From contig JAGWVP010000048.1 of NCBI GenBank assembly GCA_018970825.1, positions 1-11,418 on the forward strand: a stretch of DNA of 11,418 nt. The letters run 5' to 3'. Position 1 is the stretch's first letter. Every line of letters begins with the position of its first letter. The position numbers were made by a program, and so were the translations under genes. This stretch comes from a bacterium (lineage in GTDB: Bacteria > Desulfobacterota > Binatia > UBA12015). A model generated the notes under the pieces. It was not told the DNA's origin. It made no database searches and saw only the letters and a list, made by a program, of their open reading frames with translations. Of this stretch, positions 1 through 7,148 are shown one piece after another.

Positions 1-1127
1 CGCGCCGGGAGATCGCGATCGCGCTCGGGCTCGCCTCGGGCGTGGCGGTGCTCGCCCACTGGTCGCCGCCCGGGCCGCCGGCCGGCGCCGCGAACGTGGC
101 CTGGACCGCCTGGCTCGTGGCCACGATCCTCGCCTGCGCCTTCCGGGCGATGTCGCACGCCGACGAGCTCGCCGAGCGCCTCGGCGAGCCGATCGGCACG
201 ATCCTGCTCACGATCTCCGCGATCACGATCGAGGTCGCCGCCGTCTCCGCGATGATGATCGGCTCGCATGCCGACACGAAGGTCGCACGCGACACGATGT
301 TCTCCGTGTTGATGCTCATCCTGAACCTGCTGCTCGGCGCCGCCATGATCGCCGGTGGCGCGCGGGAGACCGAGCAGGAGTTCAACGCGCAGTCGGCCGC
401 CGCCTACCTGCCGCTCGTGATCGCGCTCGCCACGATCACGCTCATCCTGCCCCGCTTCACGACCAGCGAGGAGGGCGGCTGGATGAGCAACCCCATGCAG
501 GCCTTCGTCGGGGTCGCTTCGCTCGTCATCTACGGCGTCTTCCTCGCGATGCAGACGACGCGGCACCGCGAGTTCTTCGCCTACCACGGACACTCCGAGC
601 GCACGGCCGACGCCGACGCCCTCTCGGAGTCGATCGGCGAGGGGCCCGCGTCCCGCGGGGCGCCGCTCGGGCCGACGGTCGCGCTCCTCGTCCTGAGCCT
701 CGTCGCGGTGGTCGCGATCGCCGAGGGGCTCGCCGGCCGGGTGCGATCGCTGCTCGACGCGACCGGCGTCCCGGGCGCGATCGGCGGGGTCTTCATCGCG
801 GCGCTGGTGCTCGCGCCCGAGGGGCTCGCGGCCCTGCGGGCCGCGCGGCGCGACGACATGCAGCGCAGCGTGAACATCCTGCTCGGAAGCGCGCTCTCGA
901 CGATCGGCCTCACGGTGCCCGCGGTGATCGCGATCGCGTTCCTGACCGGCGCCGAGCCCGAGTTCGGGCTCGAGCCGCCCTACATCGTGCTGCTCGCCTC
1001 GACCCTGTTGATCGCGACCGTGAACCTCGAACGTGGGCGCACCAGCGCCCTCCAGGGCGTCGTCCACCTGCTGCTGTTCCTCGCCTGGATCGCGACGATC
1101 CTCGACGAGGCGTCCGGGAGACGCTGA
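1..1127 (+). CDS. chaA: ChaA-type Ca2+(Na+,K+)/H+ antiporter, 5' end cut by window
   Basis: Inner-membrane cation/proton exchanger of the CaCA superfamily, expected to extrude Ca2+, and in some relatives Na+ or K+, in exchange for protons. The frame is open from base 3. The conserved block HADELAERLGEP is followed by ITIEVAA (first alpha-repeat acidic residue), RDTMFSV, and a long hydrophobic run. The second half carries APEGLAALRAA and GSALSTIGLTVP, the second alpha repeat. Roughly ten membrane segments are visible, split by a charged loop at about 585-650 (HGHSERTADADALSES). From recall, E. coli ChaA has about 60 residues before the HAD-LGEP block, more than the window shows even with the codons upstream of the GTG at 42. 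The true start is therefore probably outside the window and GTG 42 is internal. Family assignment is confident; ion preference is inferred. Confidence 0.9.
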   Translation, partial: RREIAIALGLASGVAVLAHWSPPGPPAGAANVAWTAWLVATILACAFRAMSHADELAERLGEPIGTILLTISAITIEVAAVSAMMIGSHADTKVARDTMFSVLMLILNLLLGAAMIAGGARETEQEFNAQSAAAYLPLVIALATITLILPRFTTSEEGGWMSNPMQAFVGVASLVIYGVFLAMQTTRHREFFAYHGHSERTADADALSESIGEGPASRGAPLGPTVALLVLSLVAVVAIAEGLAGRVRSLLDATGVPGAIGGVFIAALVLAPEGLAALRAARRDDMQRSVNILLGSALSTIGLTVPAVIAIAFLTGAEPEFGLEPPYIVLLASTLLIATVNLERGRTSALQGVVHLLLFLAWIATILDEASGRR

Positions 1128-1136
1128 TCGCCGCCC

Positions 1137-1152
1137 GCCCCTTGTACGGGGC
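1137..1152 (+). terminator. possible weak hairpin terminator after the antiporter gene
   Basis: GCCCC and GGGGC arms flank a six-base TTGTAC loop, 10 bases after the chaA stop. The stem is only 5 bp and no T-run follows, so an intrinsic terminator is doubtful. It could equally be a chance GC-rich fold in the 78-base gap before the next gene. Confidence 0.2.
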
Positions 1153-1193
1153 CGTGCGACCGCGACCCGGCACGCGCCCCGCCCGAAGCCACG

Positions 1194-1199
1194 AAGGAG
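1194..1199 (+). promoter_or_regulatory. strong Shine-Dalgarno (AAGGAG) for the S74 gene
   Basis: A perfect AAGGAG lies six bases before the ATG at 1206. It fixes that start and contrasts with the promoter-like, SD-poor starts at 2746 and 10625. Confidence 0.8.
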
Positions 1200-1205
1200 A
1201 CCTCG

Positions 1206-2696
1206 ATGCGCCCGAACCGAACCCTTCCCCGGCTCGCCGCCGGACTCGCACTCGCGGGTGTCTTCGCCGCGCCCGCGGCCGCCATCGCCGAGGAGGCGAT
1301 CGAGCGCATCCTGCCCGACGGATTCCTCTCCACGGGACCCGCCGCCCGCAGCGGGAGCTTTCGAGTCGTCGCCGAGGCCGCGGTCTTCCCGGGCTCCGAG
1401 GAGGGCTCCGGATCGCCACGGGATCCCGCCGCCCCGGAGCCTCCGCTCGCCGCCACCGTGATCCCGAACGACCTCGTGGTGAACGGAAGCGCCTGCCTCG
1501 GGGTCGACTGCACGGACACGGAGGTCTTCGGGCTCGACACGCTCCGGCTCGAGGAGAACAACACCCGGATCAAGTTCCTCGACACGAGCGTGGCACCCTT
1601 TGCGACCCACGACTGGACGCTCGAGGCGAACGACAGCGCGAGCGGCGGACTCGACCGGTTCTCGATCCGGGACGAGGACGCGGCGACGACCCCGTTCACC
1701 GTCGAGGGAGGCTCGCGCAGCGCCGCCCTCTACGTCGACACGTCGGGCCGGATCGGCTTCGGGACCGCCGCCCCGGCCATGGCCCTCCACGTGCTGAACC
1801 CGAACACGCCGGGAGTGCGCCTCGAGCAGACCTCGGGCGGGTTCGGCACCTACACCTGGGACGTCGCCGGCAACGAGGCCAACTTCTTCGTGCGCGACGT
1901 GAGCGCGGGAAACAAGCTTCCCTTCCGGATCAAGCCGGCCGCGCCGACCGACAGCCTGGTCGTCGCCGCGGACGGCTCCGTGGGAGTCGGCACGCCGGCG
2001 CCGAACGCCCCGCTCCACGTGGCACGCTCGAACGGCAGCGCGGAGATCCGGGTCGTCGAAAGTTCGCTCTTCAACGCGTCGCGGACGCTGCTCACGCTGC
2101 GGAACAACGGGCCGGTCGTGATGAAGTACGCCGATTCGAGCACCGGCACGAGCTGGATCGTGAAGCAGGGCAACGGGGCCTTCGTGTTCTCGAACGCGGC
2201 GAGCGGCCAGCAGGAGCTCAAGCTCAACAACGACACCTCGATCGAGATGGGAGCCTCCGGGGGCACGGCGCGCTTCCGGCTCGACCCCGCCGGCAACGTC
2301 GCGATCTCCGGCACGCTCAGCCAGGGATCGGACCGGGCGGCGAAGGTCGACGTCGCCTCGGTCGATGCGGAGCAGGTTCTCGACAAGGTCGCGGCGCTGC
2401 CGGTCAGCACCTGGCGCTACCGGGCCGACGCCGGGAACGCCCGCCACATGGGCCCCATGGCGCAGGACTTCGCGGCGGCCTTCGAACTCGGCGACGACGA
2501 CCGGCGGATCGGGCTCGGCGACGTGGGCGGCGTCGCGCTCGCGGCCGTGCAGGGTCTCTCGCGCCGCGTCGATGCGCGGTCGGAGGAATTGCGCTCGCTG
2601 CGCCGTCGCAACGACGAACTCGAGCGGCGCAACGCCGAGCTCGAACGTCGGCTCGACACGCTCGAGCGCAGCCTCGCGCCGGCCTCGGGCGGCTGA
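1206..2696 (+). CDS. exported fibre-like protein with C-terminal peptidase S74 (intramolecular chaperone) domain
   Basis: A 496-residue protein, probably surface-exposed or secreted and trimeric. Residues 1-28 form a Sec signal peptide (basic start, hydrophobic Ala/Leu core, likely AIA|EE cleavage). The middle is beta-rich and Asn/Gly/Thr-rich, with two copies of the fibre motif seen as GxVGIGTxxPxxxLHV in tail-fibre-like proteins: IGFGTAAPAMALHV from residue 183 and VGVGTPAPNAPLHV from 259. The S74 domain starts near residue 370 with GSDRAAK. Ser375 and Lys380 have the Ser-Lys spacing of the self-cleaving dyad known from MYRF. It continues with WRYRADAG and HMGPMAQDFAAAF, then a charged heptad-like helix from about 445 to 490, the usual coiled coil after this fold. 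In the family the chaperone drives trimer folding, then cuts itself off next to the serine. The physiological role here is unknown. The domain type is common in phage tail spikes, but the signal peptide and lack of phage neighbours argue for a host surface protein. Confidence 0.85.
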   Translation: MRPNRTLPRLAAGLALAGVFAAPAAAIAEEAIERILPDGFLSTGPAARSGSFRVVAEAAVFPGSEEGSGSPRDPAAPEPPLAATVIPNDLVVNGSACLGVDCTDTEVFGLDTLRLEENNTRIKFLDTSVAPFATHDWTLEANDSASGGLDRFSIRDEDAATTPFTVEGGSRSAALYVDTSGRIGFGTAAPAMALHVLNPNTPGVRLEQTSGGFGTYTWDVAGNEANFFVRDVSAGNKLPFRIKPAAPTDSLVVAADGSVGVGTPAPNAPLHVARSNGSAEIRVVESSLFNASRTLLTLRNNGPVVMKYADSSTGTSWIVKQGNGAFVFSNAASGQQELKLNNDTSIEMGASGGTARFRLDPAGNVAISGTLSQGSDRAAKVDVASVDAEQVLDKVAALPVSTWRYRADAGNARHMGPMAQDFAAAFELGDDDRRIGLGDVGGVALAAVQGLSRRVDARSEELRSLRRRNDELERRNAELERRLDTLERSLAPASGG

Positions 2697-2709
2697 CCGC
2701 CCCGGCGCG

Positions 2710-2739
2710 TTGCCCCCGGTCGCCCGGCGGTGGTACCCG
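2710..2739 (+). promoter_or_regulatory. candidate leaderless-type promoter before the DUF35 gene
   Basis: TTGCCC (2710-2715) and TACCCG (2734-2739) are separated by 18 bases; the -10-like box ends six bases before the GTG at 2746. No Shine-Dalgarno sequence is visible. The same layout recurs before 7149 and 10625. The -10 match is poor (TA only), so this is the weakest of the three. Confidence 0.35.
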
Positions 2740-2745
2740 GACCGC

Positions 2746-3159
2746 GTGGCACAGGTCCCGATCCACCCCGGGCTGTTCACGCTGCCGGGCGACCCGCGCG
2801 GGACGCGACTGCTCGCGGCGCGCTGCCCGTCGTGCGCGGGCCTCCATTTCCCGGCCGGCGAGACCTGTCCCTACTGCGGGAGCGACGGCTGCCACGTGGA
2901 GGCGATCGGAGCGGAGGGCCGGCTCTCGCTGTGGACCGCGGTCCGGACCGCGCCTCCCGGCTACCGCGGCCCGGTGCCCTACGGATTCGGGGTGGTCGAC
3001 CTGCCCGAGGGACTGCGCGTCGTCTCGCGCCTCGCCTCGGCCGAGGTCGAACGCCTCCGCGAAGGGGAGGCGGTCGACCTCGTGGTCGAACCGTTGTTCA
3101 CGAACGACGCGGGCGACGAGGTGCTCTCCTTCGCCTACGCGCCCCGGGACGGTCGATGA
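2746..3159 (+). CDS. DUF35 zinc-ribbon/OB-fold acyl-CoA-associated protein
   Basis: A 137-residue protein with the N-terminal rubredoxin-like zinc ribbon and C-terminal OB fold of the DUF35 family. The zinc ligands are Cys27, Cys30, Cys41 and Cys44 (CPSC and CPYC); the OB-like strands run from about residue 50 to 130 (GRLSLWTAVRTAP, PYGFGVVDLPEG). Known relatives (ChsH2 C-terminal domain with Ltp2, archaeal HMG-CoA synthase/thiolase partner, BbsA with BbsB) bind a thiolase-fold partner and help hold or channel the CoA ester. The next gene is such a partner and overlaps it by ATGA, so the two probably form a complex. GTG 2746 is chosen because the family N-terminus fits and the frame upstream overlaps the preceding gene. 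TTG 2710 is an in-frame alternative but has no recognisable coding context. Confidence 0.87.
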   Translation: MAQVPIHPGLFTLPGDPRGTRLLAARCPSCAGLHFPAGETCPYCGSDGCHVEAIGAEGRLSLWTAVRTAPPGYRGPVPYGFGVVDLPEGLRVVSRLASAEVERLREGEAVDLVVEPLFTNDAGDEVLSFAYAPRDGR

Positions 3160-4301
3160 AGGGGAGGCGCGCGGTCCACGTCGCCGGCGTCGGCCTCCAC
3201 CCCTTCGGCCGCTTCGAAGGGAAGGACGTGACGCGGCTCGGCCAGCACGCGGTGCGCGAGGCGCTCGCGGAGGCGGGCGTCGGCCGCGGCGGCTTCGGCG
3301 CGGCCTTCTGCGGCACGGTCTACACGGGCGTCGCGGCGGGCCACAAGGTGCTCTCGGGGCTCGGACTTTCGGGCGTGCCGATCGTGAACGTCGAGGCCGG
3401 CTGCGCGAGCGGCGGCGCTGCGCTCTCGCTCGGCGCCGCCGCGATCGCCTCGGGCGAGCACGACCGCGTGCTGGTCTTCGGGATGGAGAAGATGCCGCGC
3501 GGGATCATCCGCTCGAGCTTCTTCCCGCCCTGGTGCGAGGAGGCCGGGCTGTCTCCGGCGCCCGCCTATTTCGCGCTCCGCGCCCGTCGCCTCATGCTGG
3601 AGTCGGGCGTGTCCCGCGAGCACCTCGCGCGGGTGTCGGTCAAGAACCATGCGAACGGCGTGAACAATCCCTTCGCGATGTTCCGCAAGCCGTTCACGAC
3701 GGAACAAGTGCTGTCCTCGCAGGTCGTCTGCGACCCGCTCACGCTCTACATGCTCTGCTCGCCCAACGAGGGCGCGGCCGCGGTCGTGCTCTCCGCCGAG
3801 CCGGGACCGGTCGGGCCGCCCGTCCGCGTGCTCGCCTCCGTGCTGCGCTCGCACCACCCCGGCAGCGTGCTGGGCGAGCACACGCCGATGTCGGGGCTCC
3901 CCGGGGGCGAACCGCCCACGCCGACCGAGACCGCGGCCCGCGAGGCGTGGGAGCGGGCGGGCGTCGACCCTCGCGACCTCGATCTCGCCGAGGTGCAGGA
4001 CACCGACTCCGGGCGCGAGATCCTGTCGGTCGAGGAACTCGGCCTCTGCGAGCGCGGCGGCGGCGGGCGGTTCGTCGAAGACGGCGTCGGCGAGATGACC
4101 GGCCGCCTGCCGGTCAACCCGAGCGGCGGGCTGCTCTCGAAGGGCGAGCCGCTCGGCGCCTCGGCACTCGGGCAAGTGGTCGAGCTCGCGTGGCAGTTGC
4201 GCGGCGCGGCGGGCCCGCGCCAGGTCGAGGGAGCGAGGCTCGCGGTGGGGCACACCGTCGGCCGCGGCGCGAACGCCTCGGTCGTCGTGCTCGGGCGCTG
4301 A
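3156..4301 (+). CDS. SCP2/Ltp-type thiolase-superfamily enzyme, partner of the DUF35 protein
   Basis: A 381-residue thiolase-fold protein of the non-specific lipid-transfer (SCP-x/Ltp) type, acting on an acyl-CoA in the cytosol. The nucleophile-site motif is VEAGCASGG with Cys83. The late motif NPSGGLLSKGEPLGAS has Glu331 where classical thiolases have His in GHP, and the C-terminal loop is GHTVGRG with His366 rather than the second catalytic Cys (CxG) of degradative thiolases. With that second Cys absent and the GHP His replaced, ordinary beta-ketothiolase activity is uncertain. By analogy to Ltp2-DUF35 and BbsAB pairs it could be a retro-aldolase or a specialised thiolase in steroid, aromatic or branched acyl-CoA breakdown; the substrate cannot be read from sequence. 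ATG 3156 overlaps the DUF35 stop (ATGA), implying translational coupling. The gene ends convergent with ptsP. Confidence 0.85.
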   Translation: MKGRRAVHVAGVGLHPFGRFEGKDVTRLGQHAVREALAEAGVGRGGFGAAFCGTVYTGVAAGHKVLSGLGLSGVPIVNVEAGCASGGAALSLGAAAIASGEHDRVLVFGMEKMPRGIIRSSFFPPWCEEAGLSPAPAYFALRARRLMLESGVSREHLARVSVKNHANGVNNPFAMFRKPFTTEQVLSSQVVCDPLTLYMLCSPNEGAAAVVLSAEPGPVGPPVRVLASVLRSHHPGSVLGEHTPMSGLPGGEPPTPTETAAREAWERAGVDPRDLDLAEVQDTDSGREILSVEELGLCERGGGGRFVEDGVGEMTGRLPVNPSGGLLSKGEPLGASALGQVVELAWQLRGAAGPRQVEGARLAVGHTVGRGANASVVVLGR

Positions 4302-4612
4302 CACCCGCCTTCGACCACCGCGACGCAGCCACCGGCGGCCTGGCGATCCCGGCGCCGGATCGGTGCCGGGCGGCGAGGCGACGCTTCGGGAAGCGGGCCC
4401 CTCGGCCCTGCGCAGCGAGCCGCGGGATCTCCCGATCGCGGCGCGGAGCGACTCCCGGTCGGCGACCCGTCCCGGTTCGGCCTCGCGGTCGGCCCGGAAC
4501 CGCGTCCCGACCCGGAACGGCGCCAGCGCCGAGTCGGGCGGCTCGACCACCGAACCGCCGCCGAGCGCGCAGTCGACGTCGACGCCTGCCGGAGCGCGTG
4601 GTGCTCGTGCGC
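4302..4612. other. convergent intergenic region, no gene assigned
   Basis: This 311-base gap lies between the stop codons of the thiolase homologue and ptsP. No RNA gene, repeat family or credible start with ribosome binding site was seen. Several short hairpins occur (see 4344-4362, and CGCTT/AAGCG at 4382-4395), none followed by a T-run. Reading the minus strand from about 4550 to 4420, one frame keeps G or C in most third codon positions, as real genes here do. It has no good start, however, and runs on into the antisense of the thiolase gene, so it is not called. Confidence 0.5.
4344..4362. terminator. possible bidirectional hairpin between convergent genes
   Basis: CGATCC (4344-4349) and GGATCG (4357-4362) pair across a seven-base CGGCGCC loop, 42 bases after the thiolase-homologue stop. 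The position suits a terminator, but there is no T-tract on either strand. An intrinsic terminator is therefore not demonstrated, and Rho-dependent ending is equally possible. Confidence 0.25.
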
Positions 4613-7057
4613 CTACTGGTACATCTCGAGCAGCTCGATCGCGCCGAGCGCCCGCATGGTGTCGAAGATCGCGCTCTTCACGTCGGAGACGCGCGAGAGC
4701 GAGAGCACGTGGCGCGACAGTCCCGAGGCCGCCTCCCAGGACACCGACCGGATGAGCTTCTTGATGACCGGGATGAAGAAGGGCTCCATGCTGAGCTCGT
4801 CGAGCCCCATGCCCAGCAGGACGAGCGTGCACATCGGGTCGGCCGCCATCTCGCCGCACATCGAGATCGTCTTGCCGGCCTCGTGGGCCGCGCGCGTGCA
4901 ATGGTCGATCGCGGCCAGCACCGAGGGATGGAGCGGCTGGTAGAGCGGCGCGACCTTGCGGTTGTTGCGGTCGACCGCGAGCACGTACTGGATCAGGTCG
5001 TTCGTGCCGATCGAGAGGAAGTCGCAGGCGGCCGCGAGTTCGGGGGCGAGCTGGACCGCGGAGGGGACCTCGATCATGACCCCGAGCGGCAGATCCGGGG
5101 CATGCGGCACGCCCTCCCGCTCGAGGTCCTCCCGGGTCTCGGCGATGAGCTCCTTCGAGCGCTCGAGCTCTTCGAGCGAGGAGATCATCGGCAGGAGAAG
5201 CCGGGTCGGGCCGGCGAGCGCCGCCTGCCAGATCGCGCGCAGCTGCACGGTGAAGAGCTCCGGCATCTCGAGCGAGACGCGGATGGATCGCCAGCCGAGG
5301 AACGGGTTCTGTTCCTGCGGGACGCGCAGGTAGGCGGGGTACTTGTCGGCGCCGAGATCGAGCGTGCGCGCGGTGACGGGGTGCCCCTCCATGCCGGAGA
5401 TCACCTTGCGGTAGATGTCGAGCTGCTCGCGCTCGGTGGGGAACTCGCGGAACGACACGAACGGGAACTCGGTGCGGTACAGGCCGATGCCCTCGGCGCC
5501 GTGGCGCTTCGCGAGGACGACGTCGCCGACCAGCCCGACGTTCGCGTTCAACTGGACGCGACGTCCGTCGGTCGTCGTCGCGGGCAGGTCGTGGAGCGTC
5601 TCGAGTCCCTCGTTGAAGGCCCGGTACTCGCCCTCCATGCGCTCGTACTCGCGCACGACGTCCGGCCCCGGCTGCCGGTAGACGACGCCGGCATTGCCGT
5701 CGACGATCACCTCGTCGCCCTCGCCCACCACGGCGAGCAGGCGGTCCACGCCGACCACCGTCGGGATCTCGAAGGACTTCGCGAGGATCGTCGCATGGGA
5801 AGTCACCCCCCCGGTCGCGAGCGCGATGCCGCAGAGGTTCTTCGGCTCGATCTCGGCGAAGTCGATGAGGGTCAGCTCGTCGGCGACGAGCACGCTGCCC
5901 TCGCCCGGGACCGACTGCACCTGGCCGATTCCCAGCAGCAGGCGCACCAGGCGCAGGCCGATGTCCTTCACGTCGAGCGCCCGTTCCTGGAGGTAGGGGT
6001 CCTGGATGCCGTGGAAGGCCGCGAGGTAGTCCTCGACCACGCGCCGCACCGCGTACTCGGCGCAGGCGCCCTCCTGGATCACGTCCCGCACACGCTGCTG
6101 GAGCGAGCCGTCGCTCAGCATGAGCAGGTAGGCGTCGAAGATCTTGCCGGTGCCCTCGGGCAGGATGGCGTGCATCTGGTCGCGCTGGCGCTCGAGCTCG
6201 GCGCTCGCCTCGTCGAGAGCACGCTCGAAGCGCTCCGCCTCGCCGGCGGCGTCGTCGACCGGCCGGTCCTCGATGTCGGAGAACAGGATCTGCGGGTGCA
6301 GCACGTGGGCGCGGCCGATGCCGAAACCGGGCGAGGCGGCGATGCCGGTGAGTCGCTCGCCGGGATCCCGCGCCTGGCGGGCGTCGGCCGACGTGCGCTC
6401 GGCCTGGCGTTCGAAGGCCTGCAGGCGGCGCACCGTCTCCACCATGCGGCGCCGGATCTCGACCTGCTCCTGCTCCTTCACCTTCAGACTGTCGAGGAGC
6501 CTTGCCTGCACCAGCACCCCGGCAAGCTGCCCCGCGATGGTGCGCAGGAGCCGGATCTCGTCCTCGGTGAACTGGCGACGGCGCAAGGTCTGCACGACGA
6601 GGACGCCGAGCGGGGCCCGCCGTTCGAGCACCGGGACGCCGAGGAACGAGTGAAAGCGCTCCTCGCGCGTCTCGGGGAAGAACTTGAAACGCGGGTGCAC
6701 GGGAGCGTCGGGCACGACCACCGGTGCCATCGTCTCGATGACGAGTCCGGTCAGGCCCTCGTCGGTCCGCATGCGGACGCGGCCGACGGCGCCCCGCTCG
6801 AGACCGGTCGTCGCCCAGAGCGTGAGCATCGTCGAGCCCGGATCGAGCAGGTAGACCGAGCAGGCCTCCGTCCTCATCCGCTCGGCGACGACGTCGACGA
6901 CCGAGTCGAGCGTCTCCTGCAGGTTGTCGGACTGCCCGATCAGCGAACTCACGTCCTCGAGCAGGCGCAGTCCGTGGCGGGAGCGGATCGGACCCTCCGC
7001 CCGGTCGCGCGCGACTCCCTCGCGGGACGAAGGCGGACGGGGCCCGGCGGTCGACAT
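4613..7057 (-). CDS. ptsP: PtsP, GAF-domain phosphoenolpyruvate-protein phosphotransferase (enzyme I-Ntr)
   Basis: Enzyme I of the nitrogen-related PTS: it autophosphorylates from PEP and passes phosphate to NPr (PtsO), feeding a regulatory cascade rather than sugar import. The product is 814 residues, slightly longer than E. coli PtsP (748). A GAF domain spans about residues 35-190 and a short coiled linker 190-235. The enzyme I N-domain begins at LTGIAASPGFGIG (about 240). The swivelling phosphohistidine domain has GGVTSHATILA with phospho-acceptor His421, and the C-terminal PEP-binding TIM barrel carries GLYRTEFPF, RTLDLGADK and MCGEMAADP with catalytic Cys734. All key residues are present. 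ATG 7057 is chosen over an upstream in-frame ATG (7201) because the added 48 residues are low-complexity basic sequence overlapping the divergent gene. AAGGG lies seven bases before ATG 7057, in a context (TAAGGG, T at -13) that also resembles a -10 box. No ptsO or ptsN lies in the window. The gene is divergent from PBP1A. Confidence 0.95.
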   Translation of the reverse strand: MSTAGPRPPSSREGVARDRAEGPIRSRHGLRLLEDVSSLIGQSDNLQETLDSVVDVVAERMRTEACSVYLLDPGSTMLTLWATTGLERGAVGRVRMRTDEGLTGLVIETMAPVVVPDAPVHPRFKFFPETREERFHSFLGVPVLERRAPLGVLVVQTLRRRQFTEDEIRLLRTIAGQLAGVLVQARLLDSLKVKEQEQVEIRRRMVETVRRLQAFERQAERTSADARQARDPGERLTGIAASPGFGIGRAHVLHPQILFSDIEDRPVDDAAGEAERFERALDEASAELERQRDQMHAILPEGTGKIFDAYLLMLSDGSLQQRVRDVIQEGACAEYAVRRVVEDYLAAFHGIQDPYLQERALDVKDIGLRLVRLLLGIGQVQSVPGEGSVLVADELTLIDFAEIEPKNLCGIALATGGVTSHATILAKSFEIPTVVGVDRLLAVVGEGDEVIVDGNAGVVYRQPGPDVVREYERMEGEYRAFNEGLETLHDLPATTTDGRRVQLNANVGLVGDVVLAKRHGAEGIGLYRTEFPFVSFREFPTEREQLDIYRKVISGMEGHPVTARTLDLGADKYPAYLRVPQEQNPFLGWRSIRVSLEMPELFTVQLRAIWQAALAGPTRLLLPMISSLEELERSKELIAETREDLEREGVPHAPDLPLGVMIEVPSAVQLAPELAAACDFLSIGTNDLIQYVLAVDRNNRKVAPLYQPLHPSVLAAIDHCTRAAHEAGKTISMCGEMAADPMCTLVLLGMGLDELSMEPFFIPVIKKLIRSVSWEAASGLSRHVLSLSRVSDVKSAIFDTMRALGAIELLEMYQ

Positions 7058-7111
7058 GACCGTGCCCTTAGCACGGCCGCGGGCCTGCCCGCCCGAGCGG
7101 ACCCGCCGAGG

Positions 7112-7141
7112 TTGGCCGCAGGCGCCGGAAACGCATAGAGA
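7112..7141 (+). promoter_or_regulatory. candidate promoter immediately upstream of the PBP1A gene
   Basis: TTGGCC (7112-7117) and TAGAGA (7136-7141) are separated by 18 bases; the -10 box ends seven bases before GTG 7149, so transcription would start at or next to the start codon. The same stretch contains GAGAAGG (7138-7144), which could act as a closely spaced ribosome binding site instead. The two readings compete. Confidence 0.45.
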
Positions 7142-7148
7142 AGGCTCG

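Noticed and set aside
42..44. GTG 42 as the start of the antiporter
   Set aside because: The frame stays open to the window edge with 13 hydrophobic-type codons before it, and family members have more N-terminal sequence, so the start is probably outside.
1206..2696. Reading the S74 gene as a prophage tail spike
   Set aside because: It has a Sec signal peptide, no phage structural, integrase or lysis genes nearby, and base composition like its neighbours.
4382..4395. CGCTT/AAGCG hairpin as a terminator
   Set aside because: Only five base pairs with no T-run; such folds are expected by chance in sequence this GC-rich.
3135..4901. A 588-codon open frame on the minus strand
   Set aside because: It lies antisense to the thiolase homologue and out of frame with the end of ptsP; low-complexity Arg/Ala sequence with no domain. 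Only the short part in the intergenic gap is mentioned as a weak finding.
1142..7138. A 1998-codon open frame on the plus strand
   Set aside because: It crosses several genes in other frames and runs antisense to the whole of ptsP; its product is Arg/Ala/Gly-rich with no recognisable domain. It is a by-product of GC-rich third positions.
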